From Lasioglossum baleicum (taxonomy: Eukaryota; Arthropoda; Insecta; Hymenoptera; Halictidae): DNA of 64,000 nucleotides. This document shows positions 41,077-55,229 of the stretch, one piece after another. The notes under the pieces are model-generated. The model saw only the letters and a list, made by a program, of their open reading frames with translations. It was not told the DNA's origin and made no database searches. The translations under genes and the position numbers were made by a program. The stretch covers positions 2,976,001-3,040,000 of the forward strand of contig NC_134930.1 in assembly GCF_051020765.1 (NCBI RefSeq), written 5' to 3'. Each line of letters starts with the position of its first letter. The first letter of the stretch is position 1.

Positions 41077-43461
41077 AAAATTTTGACGCCCAACGTGCAG
41101 GCCGAGGCTCACGACCTGAATTCCGACTCCATCTCCAATTCTGACCTGAGTCCCAGTCCAAGTATCCAGTTTTCACCGAGCCAATTTTCCCAGCTCCTGG
41201 GATCCCTGAACGATAAACCTCCTGTTTGTCTAAAAAGTTTCACGAGATGTAAGGAACGTTTCGATGGCTGTCATGACTACATGAAAGTCAGCGCGTTCAT
41301 CGCCGCTATCTCGATATTTAAGGATATCGAAAATATTAGCGATGAAAACGCTTTGAAAGGATTACCACTGCTCTTCGAGAAACACGCAGCTATCTGGTGG
41401 CGAGGTGTGCGAGGATCCGTATCAACATGGAAGGAAGCCTTGGATACGATCAAAACAACTTTTGCACCTCGACGTCCCGCACATCAGATATACACGGAGT
41501 TGTTCCGGACCACGCAGGACGCAAACACTCTGACGGATCTGTTTATTAGCCAGAAACGGGCACGGCTGGCAGAATTGCCAAACCCGCACCCGGAATCAGT
41601 CCAAATAGACATGATCTACGGTCTCTTACGCCTTCCACTTCGGAAGAAAATTCCCCGGGAATCGGTAAAAACATTCACCGACCTGATCAAGCGTGCCCGA
41701 GAAGTAGAAGATCTCGAGAAGGAGACCCAGGGTAAACAACGACAACCATCTACGCATTACCATCGGACGGAGGGGATATTTGCCAAACCGTATCCCAGGG
41801 ACCACCGCCGCTGCAATATTTGCCGCCGCCCAGGACACGCCACCGCCGACTGCCGTTTCCGAAAAAACAACGTGCCAGTACCGAAGCCAACGACCACCTC
41901 AACCACGCTGCAGCCAGGATTCACGCAGCCCCCAGTGAGTCGCACTCCGCTGCAATGCTACGGATGCGGTAAACCGGGAGTCGTACGCAGCAAATGCCCG
42001 GACTGCACGAAGACGGCCAAAACCCCGACGTCTGCAGCATTTTGCACAGTAAGTGCAACCATACATCCACGACAGCGACCAGCGGTCGACATCACCATCG
42101 CCGGAGAAAAAGGGCAGGCCTTCTTCGATACAGGAGCGAAGTGCAGCGTTGCGAGTCAGAGCTTGTACTCTCTGTTGAAGACGAAAGGCTACCTATTCGA
42201 AGAACGGAAAATGGAAGTCGCGCTGGCAGACGGAAACCCACGCATTCAGGGTGTTAAAGCGGCTCATCTTGAAGTAGAGCTTCGTGGTCGCTGCCTCCGG
42301 ACCACCTTCATTGTCTTGCCGGAAGGAAAGGACAACCGAACTCTGCTGGGCGTCGACTTCATCGAAGACGCAGGAATTGTATTGAATGTTCCGCAGCGGA
42401 CATGGCATTTCGTGGAGGCACCAGAAAATCTACACGATTTCCAGGATGAAGTTCTGTTTGGGAATGCATCTTTCGGCAAGGGGGAGACCGGAGTCCCTCT
42501 ATTATCCTTAACGACAGATGCGATTCGCGAGATTCAGAATTTCGCGAAACCTCCGCCGAAATGTCTGAGCCCGATTCGGGAAGTTACAACAACACTCCAG
42601 GCTTACCTGCAGGAGGAAATCGAAATGGAGGAACCAGTGCCAAACGCAAATTATCCAGATATCGACAATTTTTTCGAGAGATGCATCCAAACATTTGAGA
42701 CGAGGATGGACATCGCTACCGTCGACATCGAGGAAATAAGGGAGGACGAAGCGGTAAGTATCTCCCCCGAAGAAAAGCGAAAACTCTGCGACTTATTGAG
42801 AGAAAACGCTGATTTATTTCAAGCCAACACATCACCGAGCAAGGAAGCTGTCCATAGAATAAACACCGAGGACCACGCTCCAATCGCTGTGCCGCCATAT
42901 CGCATACCACCCGCAAAGAGAGAACTGCTGCGCACCGAAATAGAAAAAATGATGGAAGCAAAAGTCATCGAGGAATGCGAATCACCATGGGCCGCACCCG
43001 TAGTTTTAGTGCCTAAAAAGGACGGCAGTATTCGGGTTTGCGTGGACTATCGCAAACTCAACGCCGTTACCATTACTGATTCGTATCCTCTGCCACGGAT
43101 CGACGACCTGCTCCATTCGGCCAAGAGAACGGGATTCATGTCTGCGCTGGATCTACAATCAGGCTATTGGCAAATTGGCGTACGAGAAGAAGATCAAGAC
43201 AAAACGGCCTTCACGACACCTTTCGGAATTTTTCGATTCAAGCGGATGCCGTTTGGGTTGAAGAATGCACCGGCTACATTTCAACGCCTCATGGACCGGA
43301 TGAGAGCTGGTTTAGGAGATCGCAATATTCTCGTCTATCTGGACGATATATTGGTACTCTCCGCCAACTTCACCGAGCACCTCGAGGACTTGAGAGCAGT
43401 TTTTAACAGACTTCGCCAATTTGGTCTCCGAATGAATCGGCAGAAATGTCGTCTGGGATGA
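41062..43461 (+). pseudogene. Gypsy Gag-protease-reverse transcriptase, C-terminally deleted
   Basis: 799-residue frame, Gag fused to Pol without a frameshift. In order: retrotransposon Gag region (about 41280-41720, including AAIWWRGVRGSVSTWKEAL); a CCHC knuckle CNICRRPGHATADC at 41812; a second knuckle CYGCGKPGVVRSKC in which the histidine position is Val; an aspartic protease with DTGA near 42129; and reverse transcriptase with LDLQSGYWQI and catalytic YLDD near 43336. The frame ends abruptly after NRQKCRLG, within the thumb, where a deletion has removed the rest of that domain, RNase H and the start of integrase. Several functions may persist, but replication in cis is impossible. Confidence 0.93.
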
Positions 43462-44300
43462 GCCGAGAAATCGCAAACTACGTTCATGCTTGCGTGGAGT
43501 GTCAAAGGTATAAAGCAAACAATTTGAAACCAGCCGGTTTGTTACAGATGCCCGTCATGCAGCAGGTAGCCCACTGTTTTGGGCTGCAACAGGCGTTCAC
43601 CCCTGTCTATCATCCCGAGGCCAACCCGGTGGAACGGAAGAATCGCGATCTGAAGGCGCAGCTTGGAATCTACGTCGGTAGAGACCACTCTACATGGGAC
43701 GAAAGGCTGCCAACCATACGATTTGCGATGAATTCGGCCCGGTGCGTGACAACCGGGTACTCAGCAGCCTTCCTTACGTTCGGGAGAGAGCTGAGAACGC
43801 CCGATGACGCCAATCGGGACTTGAGGACCATCATCCAAGCAGAAAATTTCCTGCCGGAAATTACTCCAAAACTGTTGACACTGGCGGACACGATGCAGAT
43901 AGCCCAGCAGAACCAGGAACGTCAGCAGGAGCAGAGGAAGGAGTATGCCGATCAACGACGCCGGCCCAATCCTGGTTACGAGAGAGGAGACCTGGTGTGG
44001 GTAACCACTCACACCCTCAGCCGACGAGAGAGGAACTACACAGCGAAGTTCGCACCAAAGAGGGACGGACCATACGTGGTGAAGCGCCGCATAGGGTCCA
44101 ACAGCTACGAGATCGAGACCCGTGAGGACCAGCCTGTGTGCGTAGGGGTGTACCACACCTCGGCGCTAAGGCCCTACAACGGAGCACGGGCGAACCCACC
44201 ACCAGATCCAGTAACAACCATCCGTAAACGAGGGCGACCTCGTAGGCAGCACGAGGGTCAACCAACACAGCGTCCAACGAAGCAAGCTCGGCGCAAATGA
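43462..44300 (+). pseudogene. Gypsy integrase remnant without catalytic core
   Basis: This is in a different frame from the upstream polyprotein. It begins with the tail of the integrase zinc-binding domain (VHACVECQRYK) and jumps after LLQMPV to the end of the core (YHPEANPVERKNRDLK, carrying the third catalytic acid). A GPY/F-type module (KRDGPYVVKRRIGSNSYEI) and a basic Pro/Arg-rich tail follow. The first two catalytic acids are deleted. Confidence 0.92.
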
Positions 44301-44352
44301 AGGAAGTCCTGGACTACTCGTCGAGGACGCCGTCGTGTCCAGAGGGGGAGAC

Positions 44353-45112
44353 TGTAACGCGACGAGGAACGAGACAACCCCAGGGGTACCAATCCGCCTC
44401 GGCACTACCCTGAGATTAAGAAAAGAATCGCGCCGCGACCGAATGTTCTAGAAGACCGCATGTTCGAGAAACTTCTAAAATCCCTAACAACGCCCAAACA
44501 AGGGTTAGCAACGACTAGTATAAATACCGGTAGACGATCGCGGAGAAATCACTTTTGCTGCGCCTGTGGGAGAGGACGAGGTAAGACCACGGCCGCCCAT
44601 AGGTTAGGGAGAGTACGAAGCAATGCTATCGGACGCCCGGCAGCTCAGGAGAGGACAGGGGTTGCACCTGGACGCCTCTCTGGATAAATGGGAGAGGACG
44701 GCCATGAAGGCCGGCCGCCCGCCGAGAGGAAAGAACAGGGTAGCTTCCTGGCCGCCTGAAAGTAGGCTTCACCAGGTTACTCTGTACGTCTTGGAGAGGA
44801 CGGCCATGAAGGCCGGCCGCCGAGCTTACAGAGGACACCTGGTGAAAACCGAGAGTCGTCGTCGTTTTTTCCAATAGGAGAGTACGGTTGACGATAAACC
44901 GGACGCCTGATGGGAAAAACCTTTTATTAGTAAAATTATTCTTAATCTTTCGTTGCTAACCTTCTTCAAAGGTTTTATTGTAAATTCTACGAAAACTTTC
45001 GATGTATGAAACTAATTGGAAAATATATTCTTTGTTCAGAGAGAAATCCCAATTCCTATTCCTTGCGATACGAGAGAGAGAACCTGTTCCTACTAGTATG
45101 TCGGATCCTACA
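44353..45112 (+). repeat. Right LTR of the Gypsy element
   Basis: 760 bp, nearly identical to the left LTR; TATAAATA at 44519. High identity implies a recent insertion. Confidence 0.96.
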
Positions 45113-45116
45113 TAAC

Positions 45117-45717
45117 TAATTTAATATCGGACCATGGACTCTTGAAGATATTTGAGAAGTTCGTGCAATAAAGAGCAATAGAAATTTTGAAACAATTTCA
45201 ATTGGTCGGAATTACGAAGAAAATACAATAGTGAAAAAGAAAATAAAATGGTGGTTGTTTACAATTTTTTATGTGGAAATGCATTGAAAATTAAAAAATA
45301 CATTTTGTAGATGAAAGAAAATAAACTAGTGGTTGTTTACAATTTTTGTATGTGGACCGACATTGAAAATTAAAAAAAATACAATTTGTAGATGTGTGTC
45401 TATTATACATAATCTGAAAATTTGAATAAAAAATTTTATAAAAAAACATATCTTAAATTTTTATTAACAACCCAAATAAAAAAGTTTTCAAAAATGATTT
45501 TATTATTTTTGCATGAAACCTTGTAAATTGTAATTTTCATAGCTCTTAAAAATTCACAATCATAAAGGACCCCGCACTAAACCACGTGAAATGGGTCCTC
45601 GGCGAAAATGGCTGAATTTGAAAATATGTTGTACCTTTTGGGTCACTGAATAAATGTATCTCAGGCAAAATTATAAAAAATGCACAGTTTCGTTGTTTCA
45701 ACCCTTCATAAGCCTGC
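45117..45717. repeat. Transposon debris with a tandem duplication
   Basis: A unit of about 79 bp containing GTGGTTGTTTACAATTTTT is present twice (about 45238-45316 and 45317-45396). About 45520-45575 is the inverse of 37143-37190. No gene. It ends at the assembly gap. Confidence 0.7.
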
Positions 45718-45817
45718 NNNNNNNNNNNNNNNNNNNNNNNNNNNNNNNNNNNNNNNNNNNNNNNNNNNNNNNNNNNNNNNNNNNNNNNNNNNNNNNNNNN
45801 NNNNNNNNNNNNNNNNN
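45718..45817. other. Assembly gap (100 N)
   Basis: Exactly 100 N, a conventional placeholder, so the real distance between the transposon debris and the satellite is unknown. Frames read across it are meaningless. Confidence 1.
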
Positions 45818-48800
45818 CGATACCGCACTGAAATACACTTCTGAAACGACGAATCGTAGAATCTGACATAAACTTGAATCAATCGTGTCCGTGCTTGTTG
45901 AATCGGTGTTTCTGTGCCAATTTCGCATATTTGCATGCAAATGAACTGATCTAGCACGCGAAACAACGATCCCGCACAGAAATAGACTTGTGAAACGGAG
46001 AATGGTAGAGTCTGATGTAATATTGAATAAATCGTGTCCGTGCTTGCCGAATCGGAGTTTCTGTGCTAATTTCGCATATTCGCTTGCAAATGCACTGAGC
46101 TATCACGCGGAACAGCCATCCCGCACAGAAATAGACCTGTGAAACGAAGAATCGTAGAATCTGATGTAATATTGAATAAATCGTGATCGTGCTTGCCGAA
46201 TCGGAGTTTCTGTGTCAATTTCGTATATTTGCATGCAAATGCACTGATTTAGCACGCGAAACAGCGATTCCGCACTGAAATTCACTTGTGAAACGACGAA
46301 TCGTCGAATCTGACATAAACTTGAATCAATCGTGTCCGTGCTTGTTGAATCGGTGTTTCTGTGCCAATTTCGCATATTTGCATGCAAATGAACTGATCTA
46401 GCACGCGAAACAGCGATACCGCACTGAAATACACTTCTGAAACGAAGAATCGTAGAATCTGATGTAATATTGAATAAATCGTGATCGTGCTTGCCGAATC
46501 GGAGTTTCTGTATCAATTTCGTATATTTGCAAGCAAATGTACTGATTTAGCACGCGAAAGAGCGATCCCGCACAGAAATAGACTTGTGAAACGATGAATC
46601 GTAGAATCTGATGTAATATTGAATAAATCGTGTCCGTGCATGCCGAATCGGAGTTTCTATGCTATTTTCGCAGATTCGCTTGCAAATGCACTGAGCTATC
46701 ACGCGGAACAGCCATCCCGCACAGAAATAGACCTGTGAAACGAAGAATCGTAGAATCTGATGTAATATTGAATAAATCGTGATCGTGCTTGCCGAATCGG
46801 AGTTTCTGTGTCAATTTCGTATATTTGCATGCAAATGCACTGATTTAGCACGCGAAACAGCGATTCCGCACTGAAATTCACTTGTGAAACGATGAATCGT
46901 AGAATCTGATGTAATATTGAATAAATCGTGTCCGTGCATGCCGAATCGGAGTTTCTATGCTATTTTCGCAGATTCGCTTGCAAATGCACTGAGCTATCAC
47001 GCGGAACAGCCATCCCGCACAGAAATAGACCTGTGAAACGAAGAATCGTAGAATCTGATGTAATATTGAATAAATCGTGATCGTGCTTGCCGAATCGGAG
47101 TTTCTGTGTCAATTTCGTATATTTGCATGCAAATGCACTGATTTAGCACGCGAAACAGCGATTCCGCACTGAAATTCACTTGTGAAACGACGAATCGTCG
47201 AATCTGACATAAACTTGAATCAATCGTGTCCGTGCTTGTTGAATCGGTGTTTCTGTGCCAATTTCGCATATTTGCATGCAAATGAACTGATCTAGCACGC
47301 GAAACAACGATCCCGCACAGAAATAGACTTGTGAAACGGAGAATCGTAGAATCTGATGTAATATTGAATAAATCGTGTCCGTGCTTGCCGAATCGGAGTT
47401 TCTGTGCCAATTTCGCATATTCGCATGCAAATGCACTGAACTATCACGTGGAACAGCGGTCCCGCACAGAAATACACTTCTGAAACGAAGAATCGTCGAA
47501 TCTGACATAAGTCGAATAAATCGTGACCGTGCTTGCCGAATCGGAGTTTCTGTGTCAATTTAGCATATCTGCATGCAAATGAACTGATCTAGCACGCGAA
47601 ACAACGATACCGCACTGAAATACACTTGTGAAACGAAGAATCGTAGAATCTGATGTAATATTGAATAAATCGTGTCCGTGCTTGCCGAATCGGAGTTTCT
47701 GTTTCAATTTCGTATATTTGCATGCAAATGCACTGATCTAGCACGCGAAACAGCGATACCGCACTGAAATACACTTCTGAAACGACGAATCGTAGAATCT
47801 GACATAAACTTGAATCAATCGTGTCCGTGCTTGTTGAATCGGTGTTTCTGTGCCAATTTCGCATATTTGCATGCAAATGAACTGATCTAGCACGCGAAAC
47901 AACGATCCCGCACAGAAATAGACTTGTGAAACGGAGAATGGTAGAGTCTGATGTAATATTGAATAAATCGTGTCCGTGCTTGCCGAATCGGAGTTTCTGT
48001 GCTAATTTCGCATATTCGCTTGCAAATGCACTGAGCTATCACGCGGAACAGCCATCCCGCACAGAAATAGACCTGTGAAACGAAGAATCGTAGAATCTGA
48101 TGTAATATTGAATAAATCGTGTCCGTGCATGCCGAATCGGAGTTTCTATGCTATTTTCGCAGATTCGCTTGCAAATGCACTGAGCTATCACGCGGAACAG
48201 CCATCCCGCACAGAAATAGACCTGTGAAACGAAGAATCGTAGAATCTGATGTAATATTGAATAAATCGTGATCGTGCTTGCCGAATCGGAGTTTCTGTGT
48301 CAATTTCGTATATTTGCATGCAAATGCACTGATTTAGCACGCGAAACAGCGATTCCGCACTGAAATTCACTTGTGAAACGACGAATCGTCGAATCTGACA
48401 TAAACTTGAATCAATCGTGTCCGTGCTTGTTTAATCGGTGTTTCTGTGCCAATTTCGCATATTTGCATGCAAATGAACTGTTCTAGCACGCGAAACAGCG
48501 ATTCCGCCCTGAAATACACTTCTGAGACGAAGAACCGTCGAATCTGACATAAGGTCGAATAAATCGTGATCGTGCTTGCCGAATCGGAGTTTCTGTGCCA
48601 ATTTCGCATATTCGCATGCAAATGCACTGAGCTATCACGTGGAACAGCGGTCCCGCACAGAAATACACTTCTGAATCGAAGAATCGTCGAATCTGACGTA
48701 AGTCGAATAAATCGTGACCGTGCTTGCCGAATCGGAGTTTCTGTGTCAATTTCGCATATCTGCATGCAAATGAACTGATCTAGCACGCGAAACAACGATA

Positions 48801-51800
48801 CCGCACTGAAATAGACTTGTGAAACGGAGAATCGTAGAATCTGATGTAATATTGAATAAATCGTGTCCGTGCTTGCCGAATCGGAGTTTCCGTGCCAATT
48901 TCGTATATTTGCATGCAAATGCACTGATCTAGCACGCGAAACAGCGATTCCGCACTGAAATTCACTTGTGAAGCGACGAATCATCGAATCTGACATAAAC
49001 TTGAATCAATCGTGTTCGTGCTTGTTTAATCGGTGTTTCTGTGCCAATTTCGCATATTTGCATGCAAATGAACTGTTCTAGCACGCGAAACAGCGATTCC
49101 GCCCTGAAATACACTTCTGAGACGAAGAACCGTCGAATCTGACATAAGGTCGAATAAATCGTGATCGTGCTTGCCGAATCGGAGTTTCTGTGCCAATTTC
49201 GCATATTCGCATGCAAATGCACTGAACTATCACGTGGAACAGCGGTCCCGCACAGAAATACACTTCTGAAACGAAGAATCGTCGAATCTGACATAAGTCG
49301 AATAAATCGTGACCGTGCTTGCCGAATCGGAGTTTCTGTGTCAATTTAGCATATCTGCATGCAAATGAACTGATCCAGCACGCGAAACAACGATACCGCA
49401 CTGAAATACACTTGTGAAACGAAGAATCGTAGAATCTGATGTAATATTGAATAAATCGTGTCCGTGCTTGCCGAATCGGAGTTTCTGTTTCAATTTCGTA
49501 TATTTGCATGCAAATGCACTGATCTAGCACGCGAAACAGCGATACCGCACTGAAATACACTTCTGAAACGACGAATCGTAGAATCTGACATAAACTTGAA
49601 TCAATCGTGTCCGTGCTTGTTGAATCGGTGTTTCTGTGCCAATTTCGCATATTTGCATGCAAATGAACTGATCTAGCACGCGAAACAACGATCCCGCACA
49701 GAAATAGACTTGTGAAACGGAGAATGGTAGAGTCTGATGTAATATTGAATAAATCGTGTCCGTGCTTGCCGAATCGGAGTTTCTGTGCTAATTTCGCATA
49801 TTCGCTTGCAAATACACTGAGCTATCACGCGGAACAGCCATCCCGCACAGAAATAGACCTGTGAAACGAAGAATCGTAGAATCTGATGTAATATTGAATA
49901 AATCGTGATCGTGCTTGCCGAATCGGAGTTTCTGTGTCAATTTCGTATATTTGCATGCAAATGCACTGATTTAGCACGCGAAACAGCGATTCCGCACTGA
50001 AATTCACTTGTGAAACGACGAATCGTCGAATCTGACATAAACTTGAATCAATCGTGTCCGTGCTTGTTGAATCGGTGTTTCTGTGCCAATTTCGCATATT
50101 TGCATGCAAATGAACTGATCTAGCACGCGAAACAGCGATACCGCACTGAAATACACTTCTGAAACGAAGAATCGTAGAATCTGATGTAATATTGAATAAA
50201 TCGTGATCGTGCTTGCCGAATCGGAGTTTCTGTATCAATTTCGTATATTTGCAAGCAAATGTACTGATTTAGCACGCGAAAGAGCGATCCCGCACAGAAA
50301 TAGACTTGTGAAACGATGAATCGTAGAATCTGATGTAATATTGAATAAATCGTGTCCGTGCATGCCGAATCGGAGTTTCTATGCTATTTTCGCAGATTCG
50401 CTTGCAAATGCACTGAGCTATCACGCGGAACAGCCATCCCGCACAGAAATAGACCTGTGAAACGAAGAATCGTAGAATCTGATGTAATATTGAATAAATC
50501 GTGATCGTGCTTGCCGAATCGGAGTTTCTGTGTCAATTTCGTATATTTGCATGCAAATGCACTGATTTAGCACGCGAAACAGCGATTCCGCACTGAAATT
50601 CACTTGTGAAACGATGAATCGTAGAATCTGATGTAATATTGAATAAATCGTGTCCGTGCATGCCGAATCGGAGTTTCTATGCTATTTTCGCAGATTCGCT
50701 TGCAAATGCACTGAGCTATCACGCGGAACAGCCATCCCGCACAGAAATAGACCTGTGAAACGAAGAATCGTAGAATCTGATGTAATATTGAATAAATCGT
50801 GATCGTGCTTGCCGAATCGGAGTTTCTGTGTCAATTTCGTATATTTGCATGCAAATGCACTGATTTAGCACGCGAAACAGCGATTCCGCACTGAAATTCA
50901 CTTGTGAAACGACGAATCGTCGAATCTGACATAAACTTGAATCAATCGTGTCCGTGCTTGTTGAATCGGTGTTTCTGTGCCAATTTCGCATATTTGCATG
51001 CAAATGAACTGATCTAGCACGCGAAACAACGATCCCGCACAGAAATAGACTTGTGAAACGGAGAATCGTAGAATCTGATGTAATATTGAATAAATCGTGT
51101 CCGTGCTTGCCGAATCGGAGTTTCTGTGCCAATTTCGCATATTCGCATGCAAATGCACTGAACTATCACGTGGAACAGCGGTCCCGCACAGAAATACACT
51201 TCTGAAACGAAGAATCGTCGAATCTGACATAAGTCGAATAAATCGTGACCGTGCTTGCCGAATCGGAGTTTCTGTGTCAATTTAGCATATCTGCATGCAA
51301 ATGAACTGATCTAGCACGCGAAACAACGATACCGCACTGAAATACACTTGTGAAACGAAGAATCGTAGAATCTGATGTAATATTGAATAAATCGTGTCCG
51401 TGCTTGCCGAATCGGAGTTTCTGTTTCAATTTCGTATATTTGCATGCAAATGCACTGATCTAGCACGCGAAACAGCGATACCGCACTGAAATACACTTCT
51501 GAAACGACGAATCGTAGAATCTGACATAAACTTGAATCAATCGTGTCCGTGCTTGTTGAATCGGTGTTTCTGTGCCAATTTCGCATATTTGCATGCAAAT
51601 GAACTGATCTAGCACGCGAAACAACGATCCCGCACAGAAATAGACTTGTGAAACGGAGAATGGTAGAGTCTGATGTAATATTGAATAAATCGTGTCCGTG
51701 CTTGCCGAATCGGAGTTTCTGTGCTAATTTCGCATATTCGCTTGCAAATGCACTGAGCTATCACGCGGAACAGCCATCCCGCACAGAAATAGACCTGTGA

Positions 51801-52987
51801 AACGAAGAATCGTAGAATCTGATGTAATATTGAATAAATCGTGTCCGTGCATGCCGAATCGGAGTTTCTATGCTATTTTCGCAGATTCGCTTGCAAATGC
51901 ACTGAGCTATCACGCGGAACAGCCATCCCGCACAGAAATAGACCTGTGAAACGAAGAATCGTAGAATCTGATGTAATATTGAATAAATCGTGATCGTGCT
52001 TGCCGAATCGGAGTTTCTGTGTCAATTTCGTATATTTGCATGCAAATGCACTGATTTAGCACGCGAAACAGCGATTCCGCACTGAAATTCACTTGTGAAA
52101 CGACGAATCGTCGAATCTGACATAAACTTGAATCAATCGTGTCCGTGCTTGTTTAATCGGTGTTTCTGTGCCAATTTCGCATATTTGCATGCAAATGAAC
52201 TGTTCTAGCACGCGAAACAGCGATTCCGCCCTGAAATACACTTCTGAGACGAAGAACCGTCGAATCTGACATAAGGTCGAATAAATCGTGATCGTGCTTG
52301 CCGAATCGGAGTTTCTGTGCCAATTTCGCATATTCGCATGCAAATGCACTGAGCTATCACGTGGAACAGCGGTCCCGCACAGAAATACACTTCTGAATCG
52401 AAGAATCGTCGAATCTGACGTAAGTCGAATAAATCGTGACCGTGCTTGCCGAATCGGAGTTTCTGTGTCAATTTCGCATATCTGCATGCAAATGAACTGA
52501 TCTAGCACGCGAAACAACGATACCGCACTGAAATAGACTTGTGAAACGGAGAATCGTAGAATCTGATGTAATATTGAATAAATCGTGTCCGTGCTTGCCG
52601 AATCGGAGTTTCCGTGCCAATTTCGTATATTTGCATGCAAATGCACTGATCTAGCACGCGAAACAGCGATTCCGCACTGAAATTCACTTGTGAAGCGACG
52701 AATCATCGAATCTGACATAAACTTGAATCAATCGTGTTCGTGCTTGTTTAATCGGTGTTTCTGTGCCAATTTCGCATATTTGCATGCAAATGAACTGTTC
52801 TAGCACGCGAAACAGCGATTCCGCCCTGAAATACACTTCTGAGACGAAGAACCGTCGAATCTGACATAAGGTCGAATAAATCGTGATCGTGCTTGCCGAA
52901 TCGGAGTTTCTGTGCCAATTTCGCATATTCGCATGCAAATGCACTGAGCTATCACGTGGAACAGCGGTCCCGCACAGAAATACACTT
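45818..52987. repeat. Higher-order repeat: two 25-monomer copies, period 3722 bp
   Basis: 45818-49265 recurs at 49540-52987 with an offset of 3722 bp (25 monomers with three single-base losses). The copies are near-identical; one difference is AAATGCACTGAGC at 46086 against AAATACACTGAGC at 49808. Confidence 0.9.
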
Positions 52988-55229
52988 CTGAAACGTAGAA
53001 TCGTCGAATCTGACATAAGTCGAATAAATCGTGACCGTGCTTGCCGAATCGGAGTTTCTGTGCCAATTTCGCATATCTGCATGCAAATGCACTGATCTAG
53101 CACGCGAAACAGCGATTCCGCACTGAAATTCACTTGTGAAACGACGAATCGTCGAATCTGACATAAACTTGAATCAATCGTGTCCGTGCTTGTTGAATCG
53201 GTGTTTCTGTGCCAATTTCGTATATTTGCATGCAAATGAACTGATCTAGCACGCGAAACAACGATCCCGCACAGAAATAGACTTGTGAAACGGAGAATCG
53301 TAGAATCTGATGTAATATTGAATAAATCGTGTCCGTGCTTGCCGAATCGGAGTTTCTGTGCTAATTTCGCATATTCGCTTGCAAATGCACTGAGTTATCA
53401 CGCGGACAGCCATCCCGCACAGAAATAGACCTGTGAAACGAAGAATCGTAGAATCTGATGTAATATTGAATAAATCGTGATCGTGCTTGCCGAATCGGAG
53501 TTTCTGTGTCAATTTCGTATATTTGCATGCAAATGCACTGATCTAGCACGCGAAACAGCGATTCCGCACTGAAATTCACTTGTGAAACGACGAATCGTCG
53601 AATCTGACATAAACTTGAATCAATCGTGTCCGTGCTTGTTGAATCGGTGTTTCTGTGCCAATTTCGCATATTTGCATGCAAATGAACTGATCTAGCTCGC
53701 GAAACAGCGATTCCGCCCTGAAATACACTTCTGAAACGAAGAACCGTCGAATCTGACATAAGGTCGAATAAATCGTGATCGTGCTTGGCGAATCGGAGTT
53801 TCTGTGTCAATTTCGCATATTCGCATGCAAATGCACTGAGCTATCACGTGGAACAGCGGTCCCGCACAGAAATACACTTCTGAAACGAAGAATCGTCGAA
53901 TCTGACATAAGTCGAATAAATCGTGACCGTGCTTGCCGAATCGGAGTTTCTGTGTCAATTTCGCATATCTGCATGCAAATGAACTGATCTAGCACGCGAA
54001 ACAACGATACCGCACTGAAATACACTTGTGAAACGAAGAATCGTAGAATCTGATGTAATATTGAATAAATCGTGTCCGTGCTTGCCGAATCGGAGTTTCT
54101 GTTTCAATTTCTTATATTTGCATGCAAATGCACTGATCTAGCACGCGAAACAGCGATACCGCACTGAAATACACTTCTGAAACGACGAATCGTAGAATCT
54201 GACATAAACTTGAATCAATCGTGTCCGTGCATGCCGAATCGGAGTTTCTATGCTATTTTCGCAGATTCGCTTGCAAATGCACTGAGCTATCACGCGGAAC
54301 AGCCATCCCGCACAGAAATAGACCTGTGAAACGAAGAATCGTAGAATCTGATGTAATATTGAATAAATCGTGATCGTGCTTGCCGAATCGGAGTTTCTGT
54401 GTCAATTTCGTATATTTGCATGCAAATGCACTGATTTAGCACGCGAAACAGCGATTCCGCACTGAAATTCACTTGTGAAACGACGAATCGTCGAATCTGA
54501 CATAAACTTGAATCAATCGTGTCCGTGCTTGTTTAATCGGTGTTTCTGTGCCAATTTCGCATATTTGCATGCAAATGAACTGTTCTAGCACGCGAAACAG
54601 CGATTCCGCCCTGAAATACACTTCTGAGACGAAGAACCGTCGAATCTGACATAAGGTCGAATAAATCGTGATCGTGCTTGCCGAATCGGAGTTTCTGTGC
54701 CAATTTCGCATATTCGCATGCAAATGCACTGAGCTATCACGTGGAACAGCGGTCCCGCACAGAAATACACTTCTGAAACGTAGAATCGTCGAATCTGACA
54801 TAAGTCGAATAAATCGTGACCGTGCTTGCCGAATCGGAGTTTCTGTGCCAATTTCGCATATCTGCATGCAAATGCACTGATCTAGCACGCGAAACAGCGA
54901 TTCCGCACTGAAATTCACTTGTGAAGCGACGAATCGTCGAATCTGACATAAACTTGAATCAATCGTGTCCGTGCTTGTTGAATCAGTGTTTCTGTGCCAA
55001 TTTCGCATATTTGCATGCAATTGAACTGATCTAGCACGCGGAACAGCGATCCCGCACAGAAATAGACTTGTGAAACGGAGAATCGTAGAATCTGATGTAA
55101 TATTGAATAAATCGTGATCGTGCTTGCCGAATCGGAGTTTCTGTGTCAATTTCGTATATTTGCATGCAAATGCACTGATCTAGCACGCGAAACAGCGATT
55201 CCGCACTGAAATTCACTTGTGAAACGACG

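Larger units (their letters stand above)
40325..45112 (+). mobile_element. Gypsy LTR retrotransposon, both LTRs present, internally deleted
   Basis: LTRs 40325-41076 and 44353-45112 start TGTAACGCGACG and end GGATCCTACA. The target duplication is TAAC (40321-40324, 45113-45116). A purine tract (AGAGGGGGAGA) precedes the right LTR. The internal region encodes Gag, protease and reverse transcriptase in one frame, then a frame-shifted integrase remnant. RNase H and the integrase catalytic core are missing, so it is non-autonomous. No envelope gene is present. Confidence 0.96.

Noticed and set aside
45546..45966. Reading frames spanning the N gap
   Set aside because: They include undefined bases and have no meaning.
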